From assembly GCA_045647745.1 (NCBI GenBank), contig JAZRMQ010000023.1, positions 1 through 36,385 on the forward strand: a stretch of 36,385 nt of DNA, read 5' to 3'. This stretch comes from HGM04593 sp045647745. GTDB lineage: Bacteria > Bacteroidota > Bacteroidia > Bacteroidales > Bacteroidaceae. The first letter of the stretch is position 1. Each line of letters begins with the position of its first letter. The position numbers were made by a program, and so were the translations under genes. The notes beneath the pieces were generated by a model that had not been told where the DNA came from, ran no database searches, and saw only the letters and a list, made by a program, of their open reading frames with translations. Below are positions 8,017 through 14,743 of this stretch, in pieces.

Positions 8017-8607
8017 ATGACTATTTCTAAAGGAAGAAACGAATTACAAGCAAGCATAGAAGATACAGCAGCAATGCTAGAATCTCTTGCAACAGATATA
8101 AACTCTTATTACAATAATAAAATAATCACCATCGAGGATAATATAAAAAAGACTAAAGAAAACAATCACAATGAAGACTTTGAGATTCTTCAAAGCATGA
8201 TAAATATGCAAGAAAAGGAAATCGAGTTTTACAAAGAATTTCAAAAAGAAGCATTAGAGATGTTATTAATAAAAGTATTTTCCTATGCAGAAAAATCTTT
8301 TGAAGTCTTATTATCTCGGCTATCATATACAAGGAAGAAAGCGATAAGAGAATACTCAAATAATGGACAACCAAGAAATAATATTTCTGATATAGAGAAG
8401 TATTTTTATATTTTAAAAAAGCATAAAAAATTATCTATTATTCAAATTACAGATATATGGAATGATTATAATACCTTTCACTCTTTAAGGAAAGATATAG
8501 TTCATCGTAGTGCACCTGAAAAAACAATTAATATAGAATATATCAATTTAAATCTGTCTCAAATATCCAAATTATTGATGACTATAGAAGCAGATACAAG
8601 ACAATAA
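8017..8607 (+). CDS. HEPN-motif protein, candidate RNase
   Basis: A 196-residue, almost wholly helical, soluble protein without signal peptide. Residues 20-80 are charged and coiled-coil-like. Near the C-terminus FHSLRKDIVHRSA carries R158 and H163, an Rx4H spacing that fits the signature of HEPN domains, many of which are metal-independent RNases in toxin-antitoxin, abortive-infection and CRISPR systems. The polar-residue pattern before it (DIWNDYNTFHSLRKD) also resembles MAE_28990-like and RiboL-PSP-like HEPN proteins. It follows the protease gene after 1 bp, so the two are surely cotranscribed. The RNase activity is inferred only from this motif. It might instead be an inactive helical binding protein. 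Composition is AT-rich like the protease gene. Confidence 0.65.
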   Translation: MTISKGRNELQASIEDTAAMLESLATDINSYYNNKIITIEDNIKKTKENNHNEDFEILQSMINMQEKEIEFYKEFQKEALEMLLIKVFSYAEKSFEVLLSRLSYTRKKAIREYSNNGQPRNNISDIEKYFYILKKHKKLSIIQITDIWNDYNTFHSLRKDIVHRSAPEKTINIEYINLNLSQISKLLMTIEADTRQ

Positions 8608-8630
8608 TATCTTTTAGATTAGAATAACAC

Positions 8631-8678
8631 AAAAAAAATGTATCAATACGACCAAATTTAAGGTTATATTGATACATT
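8631..8678. terminator. 12-bp perfect hairpin downstream of the HEPN gene
   Basis: AATGTATCAATA (8637-8648) and TATTGATACATT (8667-8678) pair perfectly with an 18-nt loop. On the minus strand the stem runs into eight T, a good terminator for leftward transcription. On the plus strand the T tract is weak. Confidence 0.6.
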
Positions 8679-8691
8679 CTTTGTAAAACAT

Positions 8692-8700
8692 TAACTCATT
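8692..8700 (+). repeat. Right copy of the 9-bp direct repeat
   Basis: TAACTCATT, identical to 5786-5794. It sits just outside the hairpin that closes the regulator-protease-HEPN cassette. Confidence 0.25.
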
Positions 8701-8713
8701 AGCGAGTCTATAA

Positions 8714-8746
8714 ATTTATGGCAGGGTTTTAACCCCTGCCATAAAT
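8714..8746. terminator. 13-bp perfect hairpin after the PepSY-like lipoprotein gene
   Basis: ATTTATGGCAGGG (8714-8726) pairs with CCCTGCCATAAAT (8734-8746) around a 7-nt loop. It lies 14 bp beyond the stop of the minus-strand gene. No strong T tract follows on either strand, so it may act as an mRNA 3'-end stabiliser rather than a classical terminator. Confidence 0.55.
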
Positions 8747-8760
8747 CTGTAATTAGTTGT

Positions 8761-9186
8761 TTAGTTTATTATCTCACCATTAGCTGTTACAAAGACTGTC
8801 TTGTCCCACTCGCCTTTTTCAATCTCAACCTTGTAAAAATTGCCGCTTGGAGATTCTATATAATCGGCATCATCTATCAAATATTCGGGGTAGTTGTTTC
8901 CTATACTCTCTTTAACAGCATCGGGTAGATGGTTTATAGAAATATCCCAAATTGTGTTAATCCATTTGTTTTTGCGATTAAATTTTACCTCTTTGCGTAT
9001 ATTGTTGTGAATAATCTCCACCTCAATATCTCCATTAAATTCTTGCTCGGCGTATAAAATTCTTGCTCCGGCGTATTTTTGCTCAATAAACTCTGTTATA
9101 GTGTTATTCAGAGCTATGTTCTCTTTTTCATCACACGCCCAAAGAGCTGCTAGGGAAATCAATAATATAGGTAATAACTTTTTCAT
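8761..9186 (-). CDS. PepSY-like (DUF2874-type) periplasmic lipoprotein
   Basis: A 141-residue protein with a lipoprotein signal peptide (MKKLLPILLISLAALWAC, lipid-bearing C18). Two PepSY-like repeats follow: about 25-80 (ITEFIEQKYAGARILYAEQ with FNGDIEVEI) and about 85-141 (LPDAVKESIGNNYPEY with FYKVEIEKG). The family is abundant in Bacteroidota envelopes. Its biochemical role is unsettled, though PepSY folds are often proposed as inhibitors or sensors. It is monocistronic, and its promoter carries the same tandem 11-bp element as the second PepSY gene at 16255-16695 and the two-component operon at 20257. Regulation by that system is therefore a strong inference. Confidence 0.85.
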   Translation of the reverse strand: MKKLLPILLISLAALWACDEKENIALNNTITEFIEQKYAGARILYAEQEFNGDIEVEIIHNNIRKEVKFNRKNKWINTIWDISINHLPDAVKESIGNNYPEYLIDDADYIESPSGNFYKVEIEKGEWDKTVFVTANGEIIN

Positions 9187-9263
9187 AATCTTTTGTTTTT
9201 TAATTTTTGGTATTGGTTTTTGTTTAACGTTGTTTTATGTAGTGTTGTTTATCTTTTCTGCTA

Positions 9264-9299
9264 CAAAGATTATATGCAATTCTGAAATGAATTTGAAAT
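9264..9299 (-). promoter_or_regulatory. Response-regulator operator plus -7 region, PepSY lipoprotein gene
   Basis: Minus strand: direct repeats ATTTCAAATTC and ATTTCAGAATT in tandem (11-bp period), then 14 nt ending in ATAATCTTTG. It differs from the element at 16778-16813 by a single base. The repeats occupy the place of a -33 box, as expected for activation by an OmpR-type regulator. About 77 bp of leader follow before the ATG. Confidence 0.75.
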
Positions 9300-9312
9300 A
9301 TTGGAAAATTTG

Positions 9313-9351
9313 CAAAAAAAAACGATAGCACCTTTCAAAGGCACTATCGTT
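9313..9351 (-). terminator. Rho-independent terminator of the GPH transporter gene
   Basis: On the minus strand the stem AACGATAG...CTATCGTT, with further pairs inside it, is followed by nine T. It lies 24 bp past the transporter stop. Confidence 0.85.
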
Positions 9352-9375
9352 CCATAATATATCAATGTGAGAATA

Positions 9376-10767
9376 TTACTTTTCTCTCATATTTTTTAGC
9401 TTGAGATTAATCTCTTTCATTCGTTTTGTGGTTAGTGGATAGATGAATATGAACACTGCTGACAGTGCTGCAATGCCGGCTGGTATCCAACTTATCAGCA
9501 GGCGTAATCCCTCGATGGCTTCAGTTGTCTGCACTGCATTTTCGGCTGTGTTGAACCCGAATGCTGCAAGCAACCATAGCACTGCCGATGTTCCAAAAGC
9601 ACCACCGAACTTCTGCGCCATTGACGATGATGAGAATATTAATCCTGTTGATGCGGTCTTAAATTTTAACTCGGCATAATCTGAAATATCTGCATACATA
9701 CTCCATACAAGCGGTGATATTATTCCGGTGAAAATACCAGTCATAATTTGCAATATAAGCAGTGTCCAATATCCGTTTACAGTGTTTGTGGGCACGTAAT
9801 AGAATGATATACACAATGCCATTATAGCAAACAGGGAGTATAGGAATGTGCTTTTTTTGCCTATCTTGAATGTTATTGGTGTTGCAATAGCAACGCCAAT
9901 CATATTGGCTATTTCGCCTATTGTAAAGAATATGCCAGCATAGAACAAAAATTCTATGGAGAAGAACGAAAGGGTTGCCCCTTCGGCTATTTGTGTGGTG
10001 AAATAGTATGGTATTACGGCGTATCTAACAGCGCCAAAGAAATTAAAGAATAGCACACCACCTAATAAAATCCACCAAGGACCATTGTGGAGCAGTGATT
10101 TTAAATCATCTGCAATATTGCTTTGTTTGATGGCCGGCTTGATTCTTTCGCGTGTCATCTTGAATGTGAGCACGAAGAGAATAAGGCATATTGTGCTCAC
10201 AACAATCATTGCTGTTTGCCACGCTTGTGGTTCATAGGTGAGCTTGCCGCTTACCCCTGCAATGGAGTTGCAAAGAGGCTCCCAAAGGGCTAGTACAATG
10301 AATGAACCGGTGTAGGCAAAAAACATTCTGTATGATGAAAAAACCGTCTTTTCATCGGTATCTTCTGTCATAACTCCAAGCATTGAACCATAGGGTACGT
10401 TGATGGCTGTGTATATTGTCATCATCAGAATATATGTGGCAAAAGCCCAAATATTTTTCCCTGTCTCGCCAAGGTTGGGTGTTGTGAACAGCAGCACGCC
10501 TGCAATGGCAAATGGCACAGCAATCCATAGTAGATAAGGGCGGTATTTTCCCCATTTTGTTGTTGTGCGGTCGGCAATAATACCCATCATTGGGTCCGAC
10601 ACTGCATCCCAGATTTTTGTCACAAGGAATAGTAGTGCCGCAAGACCAAGGTCGAGCCCGAACACATTTGTGTAGAATATGGGCAAATATGCACTAAAAA
10701 CCTTCCAGAACATTGATGAGGCCATATCGCCTAATCCGTATCCTATTTTCTCTTTTAAAGTAGCCAT
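9376..10767 (-). CDS. GPH-family (MelB-like) sugar:cation symporter
   Basis: A 463-residue inner-membrane carrier with twelve predicted helices, belonging to the glycoside-pentoside-hexuronide:cation symporter branch of the major facilitator superfamily. The opening LKEKIGYGLGDMASSMFW is typical of the group, as is DAVSDPMMGIIADRT (about residues 54-68), which holds the helix-2 aspartates used for cation coupling. WGKYRPYLLW follows in the first cytoplasmic loop. The sugar cannot be read from sequence, and no glycoside hydrolase adjoins the gene. It stands alone between its own promoter and terminator. Confidence 0.88.
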   Translation of the reverse strand: MATLKEKIGYGLGDMASSMFWKVFSAYLPIFYTNVFGLDLGLAALLFLVTKIWDAVSDPMMGIIADRTTTKWGKYRPYLLWIAVPFAIAGVLLFTTPNLGETGKNIWAFATYILMMTIYTAINVPYGSMLGVMTEDTDEKTVFSSYRMFFAYTGSFIVLALWEPLCNSIAGVSGKLTYEPQAWQTAMIVVSTICLILFVLTFKMTRERIKPAIKQSNIADDLKSLLHNGPWWILLGGVLFFNFFGAVRYAVIPYYFTTQIAEGATLSFFSIEFLFYAGIFFTIGEIANMIGVAIATPITFKIGKKSTFLYSLFAIMALCISFYYVPTNTVNGYWTLLILQIMTGIFTGIISPLVWSMYADISDYAELKFKTASTGLIFSSSSMAQKFGGAFGTSAVLWLLAAFGFNTAENAVQTTEAIEGLRLLISWIPAGIAALSAVFIFIYPLTTKRMKEINLKLKNMREK

Positions 10768-10796
10768 TGTGTTTTGTTTTTATGTTAAAACTTTGG

Positions 10797-10827
10797 CAAA
10801 AGTAGTAAAAGTGTGTATTAATGCCAA
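10797..10827 (-). promoter_or_regulatory. Promoter of the GPH transporter
   Basis: Minus strand: TTGG at 10827-10824, a 19-bp spacer, and TACTTTTG at 10804-10797, a full -7 match. The ATG is 30 bp further downstream. Confidence 0.65.
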
Positions 10828-10935
10828 TTTGTAGGTGTTTTTTTTGAAAACAGGTAGCTGTAAAAATGTTTTTTTTGTTCATTGGTATTGTACTAGGCTG
10901 GTTAAATAGTGGCAAAAGCCAAAAAAAAAGTGCCT

Positions 10936-10969
10936 TTTGCTATTTTTTATGAAAAAAAGTTTATTTTTG
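10936..10969 (+). promoter_or_regulatory. Probable promoter of frdCAB
   Basis: TTTG (10936-10939) and TATTTTTG (10962-10969) both match consensus, but the 22-bp spacer is slightly long. The leader to frdC is about 70 bp. Confidence 0.55.
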
Positions 10970-11041
10970 TCATTTGTAAAATGCGTTTATTAACGTGGAG
11001 TAAACTATTTAATTTATTATATAATTTAAAATCAATTCATT

Positions 11042-11764
11042 ATGTGGTTATCTAAATCTTCTGTGGGAAGAAAGGTTGTAATGAGTGTGTCGGGTGTTGC
11101 CCTTGTACTCTTCCTTCTTTTCCATATGGCAATGAACTTGGTTGCTATTTTCAGCACCGAGGGTTACAACATGATTTGTGAGTTTTTGGGAGCTAACTGG
11201 TATGCATTGGTGGGAACAGCAGGTCTTGCTGTGCTTGTACTTGTGCACTTTGTGTATGCTTTCATCCTTACAATCCAGAACAGAAAGGCGCGCGGTAATC
11301 AGCGTTACGCTGTTGCCGAGAGACCAAAGGGTGTATCTTGGGCATCGCAGAATATGCTTGTTCTTGGTATCATCGTAGTTCTTGGTTTGGGCTTGCACCT
11401 CTTCAATTTCTGGGCAAATATGCAGTTGCCCGAGATTCTTCACAAGTTGGGTATGCACGTTGAGCCTGTTACTATGGAAAATGTTGCCAATGGTTCGGGT
11501 TACATTGCAAAAACCTTCACTTGCCCTGTTTACGCAGCTCTTTATGTTGTGTGGTTGGCAGCTTTGTGGTTCCACCTTACACACGGTTTCTGGAGTGCAA
11601 TGCAGACACTGGGTATCAACAACAAGGTATGGTTCTGCCGTTGGAAGGCTATCGGTAACGTTATTGTTACTTTGATTATCCTTGGTTTCTTGGCAGTTGT
11701 TGTTGCCGGTTATTTTGGTCTTGGTGCTTTGGGTACTATTGAGTGTGGCGCAGCTTGTTGCTAA
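11042..11764 (+). CDS. frdC: Fumarate reductase/succinate dehydrogenase cytochrome b subunit
   Basis: A 240-residue integral-membrane subunit that anchors the flavoprotein and iron-sulfur subunits and passes electrons between menaquinone and the enzyme via haem b. Five hydrophobic segments are visible, near 12-36, 57-80, 103-125, 163-186 and 205-228. Histidines at 28, 69, 119, 178 and 181 lie within or beside them and include the likely haem ligands. The opening SSVGRKVVMSVSGVALVLFLLFH is the conserved start of the b558-type family. In Bacteroides-type anaerobes this complex reduces fumarate to succinate. First gene of frdCAB, with codon use typical of highly expressed genes. Confidence 0.93.
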   Translation: MWLSKSSVGRKVVMSVSGVALVLFLLFHMAMNLVAIFSTEGYNMICEFLGANWYALVGTAGLAVLVLVHFVYAFILTIQNRKARGNQRYAVAERPKGVSWASQNMLVLGIIVVLGLGLHLFNFWANMQLPEILHKLGMHVEPVTMENVANGSGYIAKTFTCPVYAALYVVWLAALWFHLTHGFWSAMQTLGINNKVWFCRWKAIGNVIVTLIILGFLAVVVAGYFGLGALGTIECGAACC

Positions 11765-11799
11765 TAACAAATCAGTGTAAAATCTAAAACATATATATT

Positions 11800-13758
11800 A
11801 TGGCTAAAATAAGTTCAATAAAGGTGGATTCAAAAATCCCTGAAGGCCCATTGGCTGAAAAGTGGACTAACTACAAGGCACATCAGAAATTGGTGAACCC
11901 TGCCAACAAACGTAAGTTGGATATTATTGTGGTGGGTACCGGTCTTGCCGGTGCATCGGCTGCTGCATCATTGGGTGCTATGGGTTTCAACGTGCTTAAC
12001 TTCTGTATTCAGGATTCTCCACGTCGCGCTCACTCAATTGCTGCGCAGGGTGGTATCAATGCTGCAAAGAACTATCAGAACGACGGCGACTCTGTTTACC
12101 GTCTTTTCTACGATACAATCAAGGGTGGTGACTACCGTGCACGCGAGGCTAACGTTCACCGTTTGGCCGAGGTGTCTGGTGCTATCATCGACCAGTGTGT
12201 TGCACAGTGTGTTCCTTTTGCACGCGAGTATGGTGGTCTTTTGGCTAACCGTTCATTCGGTGGTGCTCAGGTATCGCGTACATTCTATGCTCGCGGTCAG
12301 ACCGGTCAGCAGCTTCTTCTCGGTGCTTACTCTGCGCTTAACTACCAAGTAAATCAGGGTACAGTAAAGGTTTACACACGTTACGAGATGCTTGACCTTG
12401 TTATTATCGACGGTCGTGCACGCGGTATCATCGCGCGTAACCTTGTAACAGGTAAGGTTGAGCGTTTTGCTGCTCACGCTGTTGTTATCGGTACCGGCGG
12501 TTATGGTAATGCATACTTCCTCTCTACAAATGCAATGGGTAGCAATGGTTCCGCTGCTCTCCAGTGCTATCGTAAGGGTGCTTGGTTTGCTAACCCTTGC
12601 TACGCGCAGATTCACCCCACTTGTATTCCTGTACACGGTGACAAGCAGTCTAAGTTGACACTTATGTCTGAGTCATTGCGTAACGATGGCCGCATCTGGG
12701 TGCCAAAGAAACTCGAGGATGCAAAGGCTCTTCAGGCTGGAACAAAACATCCTAACGATATTCCTGATGAGGACCGTGATTTCTATTTGGAGCGTCGTTA
12801 TCCGGCATTTGGTAACCTTGTTCCACGTGACGTTGCTTCACGTGCTGCCAAAGAGCGTTGCGATAAGGGTTACGGTGTGAACAACACAGGTTTGGCTGTG
12901 TTCCTCGACTTTAAATATGCAATCCAGCGTTTGGGTGAGGATGTTGTTCGTCAGCGTTACGGTAACCTCTTTGATATGTATGAGGAGATTGCAGATACTA
13001 ACCCATACAAAGAGCCAATGATGATATTCCCTGCTATCCACTATACAATGGGTGGTATTTGGGTAGACTACGAGTTGCAGACATCTGTTCCCGGTTTGTT
13101 TGCTATTGGTGAGGCTAACTTCAGCGACCACGGTGCTAACCGTCTTGGTGCTTCGGCTCTTATGCAGGGTCTTGCCGACGGTTACTTTGTTCTTCCTTAT
13201 ACAATACAGAACTACCTTGCCGACCAAATTCAGGTTCCACGTTTCAGCACCGATGCTCCCGAGTTTGCCGAGGCTGAGAAGGCTGTTAACGACAAGATTG
13301 CTAAATTGATGGCAATCAAGGGTACACGCAGTGTTGACTCTATCCACAAGGAGCTTGGTCTTGTGATGTGGGACAATGTAGGTATGGCACGTACTAAAGA
13401 GTCACTTGAGAAGGCTCTTAAAGAGATTGACCGCGTTGAAAAATTGTTCTGGAGCGAGCTTCGCATCCCCGGTGAGGCCGATTCTCTCAATATTGAGCTT
13501 GAGAAGGCTCTTCGCCTGCTCGACTTCATTGAGATTGGTCGCTTGATGGCATACGATGCTCTCAACCGTGAGGAATCTTGTGGTGGTCACTTCCGCGAGG
13601 AGCACCAGACCGAGGAGGGTGAGGCTAAGCGTGACGATGAGAACTTCTCATACGTAGCTTGCTGGAAATACACCGGTGAGGGTCAGGAGCCCGAACTTCT
13701 CAAAGAGGACCTCAACTATCAGTACATTAAGGTACAGCAACGTAACTACAAAAACTAA
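11800..13758 (+). CDS. frdA: Fumarate reductase/succinate dehydrogenase flavoprotein subunit
   Basis: A 652-residue catalytic subunit that interconverts fumarate and succinate with covalent FAD. The dinucleotide-binding motif GTGLAGASAA spans residues 46-55. The flavin-linking histidine is H78 in RRAHSIAAQGG. HPTCIP and HYTMGG mark the substrate pocket, and GEANFSDHGANRLGASAL is the C-terminal FAD segment. Length matches the Bacteroides-type enzyme rather than the roughly 590-residue proteobacterial one. It lies 35 bp after frdC and 21 bp before frdB. It faces the cytoplasm on the membrane anchor and forms the terminal step of the succinate pathway. Codon use is strongly optimised. Confidence 0.96.
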   Translation: MAKISSIKVDSKIPEGPLAEKWTNYKAHQKLVNPANKRKLDIIVVGTGLAGASAAASLGAMGFNVLNFCIQDSPRRAHSIAAQGGINAAKNYQNDGDSVYRLFYDTIKGGDYRAREANVHRLAEVSGAIIDQCVAQCVPFAREYGGLLANRSFGGAQVSRTFYARGQTGQQLLLGAYSALNYQVNQGTVKVYTRYEMLDLVIIDGRARGIIARNLVTGKVERFAAHAVVIGTGGYGNAYFLSTNAMGSNGSAALQCYRKGAWFANPCYAQIHPTCIPVHGDKQSKLTLMSESLRNDGRIWVPKKLEDAKALQAGTKHPNDIPDEDRDFYLERRYPAFGNLVPRDVASRAAKERCDKGYGVNNTGLAVFLDFKYAIQRLGEDVVRQRYGNLFDMYEEIADTNPYKEPMMIFPAIHYTMGGIWVDYELQTSVPGLFAIGEANFSDHGANRLGASALMQGLADGYFVLPYTIQNYLADQIQVPRFSTDAPEFAEAEKAVNDKIAKLMAIKGTRSVDSIHKELGLVMWDNVGMARTKESLEKALKEIDRVEKLFWSELRIPGEADSLNIELEKALRLLDFIEIGRLMAYDALNREESCGGHFREEHQTEEGEAKRDDENFSYVACWKYTGEGQEPELLKEDLNYQYIKVQQRNYKN

Positions 13759-13779
13759 TCATCCCTAAATTTGTAAGCA

Positions 13780-14535
13780 ATGGACAAAAATATAAGTTTT
13801 ACATTGAAGGTATGGCGCCAGAGAGGTCCTAAGGCTAAAGGTGCATTTGAGATATATCAAATGAAGGACATTCCGGGCGATACTTCGTTCCTCGAGATGC
13901 TTGATATTCTTAACGAGCAGTTGGTAAACGAGAATAAAGAACCGGTTGCATTCGACCACGACTGCCGCGAGGGTATCTGCGGTATGTGTTCGCTCTATGT
14001 AAATGGTCATCCTCACGGCCCAGCGACAGGTGCAACAACCTGCCAACTTTATATGCGCCGTTTCAAGGATGGTGACACAATTACCGTTGAGCCTTGGCGT
14101 TCAGCAGGTTTCCCTGTAATCCGCGACCTTATGGTTGACCGTACAGCGTTCGATAAAATTCAGCAGGCTGGTGGTTATGTATCAATCAACACAGGTGGTA
14201 TGCCCGATGCTAATGCAATTCCCATTGGCAAGGACGTTGCCGAGGAGGCTATGGATGCTGCTGCTTGTATTGGTTGCGGTGCTTGTGTAGCTGCTTGTAA
14301 AAATGGTTCAGCAATGTTGTTTGTTTCGGCAAAGGTTAGCCAGTTTGCGTTGTTGCCACAGGGTAAGGTTGAGGCAGCAAAGCGTGTTAAGGCTATGGTT
14401 GCAAAGATGGACGAGCTTGGCTTTGGTAACTGCACAAACACTCGTGCTTGTGAGGCTGAGTGTCCTAAGTGTGTATCAATCAGCAATATTGCTCGTTTGA
14501 ACCGCGAGTTTATCAAGGCTAAATTGAAGGATTAA
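13780..14535 (+). CDS. frdB: Fumarate reductase/succinate dehydrogenase iron-sulfur subunit
   Basis: A 251-residue electron-transfer subunit. C62, C67, C70 and C88 hold a [2Fe-2S] cluster (CREGICGMC plus TTC). C163-x2-C166-x2-C169-x3-C173 and C218, C224, C228, C231 provide ligands for the [4Fe-4S] and third clusters. All twelve cysteines expected for the family are present, so the wire between FrdA and the haem subunit looks intact. It is the last gene of frdCAB, followed by a clean terminator. Confidence 0.95.
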   Translation: MDKNISFTLKVWRQRGPKAKGAFEIYQMKDIPGDTSFLEMLDILNEQLVNENKEPVAFDHDCREGICGMCSLYVNGHPHGPATGATTCQLYMRRFKDGDTITVEPWRSAGFPVIRDLMVDRTAFDKIQQAGGYVSINTGGMPDANAIPIGKDVAEEAMDAAACIGCGACVAACKNGSAMLFVSAKVSQFALLPQGKVEAAKRVKAMVAKMDELGFGNCTNTRACEAECPKCVSISNIARLNREFIKAKLKD

Positions 14536-14555
14536 TAATCCCACATATTAGTGAC

Positions 14556-14589
14556 AGGTGAGGTTGTTTATACAGCCTCACCTTTTTTT
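14556..14589 (+). terminator. Rho-independent terminator of frdCAB
   Basis: AGGTGAGG (14556-14563) pairs with CCTCACCT (14576-14583) over a 12-nt loop and is followed by seven T. Confidence 0.88.
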
Positions 14590-14598
14590 ATCTAAAAA

Positions 14599-14630
14599 TT
14601 TGTTTAAAAATATTAAAACACTTACTTTCG
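14599..14630 (+). promoter_or_regulatory. Promoter of the L7/L12-like membrane protein gene
   Basis: TTTG (14599-14602), a 20-bp spacer and TACTTTCG (14623-14630) give one mismatch in the -7 box. A leader of about 110 bp precedes the ATG; I see no conserved structure in it. Confidence 0.6.
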
Positions 14631-14743
14631 CAATATGAATCTTGTGAAAAACAATTTGTTATGAGTTTTTACTCTTGAAAAAATAGCAAGGTTCCGGATA
14701 TACCACAAACATATAGCACAACACATTATAAAATATTTAATTT

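Noticed and set aside
8699..8705. TAGCGAG as a possible inverted copy of the tRNA 3' end (attachment site)
   Set aside because: Only about 7 nt agree with the reverse complement of the tRNA end, which is well within chance. No longer copy of the tRNA 3' end was seen downstream.
10913..10940. GCAAAAG / CTTTTGC inverted repeat upstream of frdC
   Set aside because: Only 7 bp with a 14-nt loop in AT-rich DNA, overlapping the -33 region. Too weak to call an operator or terminator.
11048..11770. 240-codon open frame antisense to the whole of frdC
   Set aside because: It mirrors frdC almost exactly. Its translation is low-complexity in pattern and resembles no protein, while frdC is unmistakable. 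It is a by-product of optimised codon use.
12838..13347. 169-codon frame antisense to frdA
   Set aside because: It lies wholly inside a strongly conserved gene, with no promoter or recognisable motif. Shadow frame.
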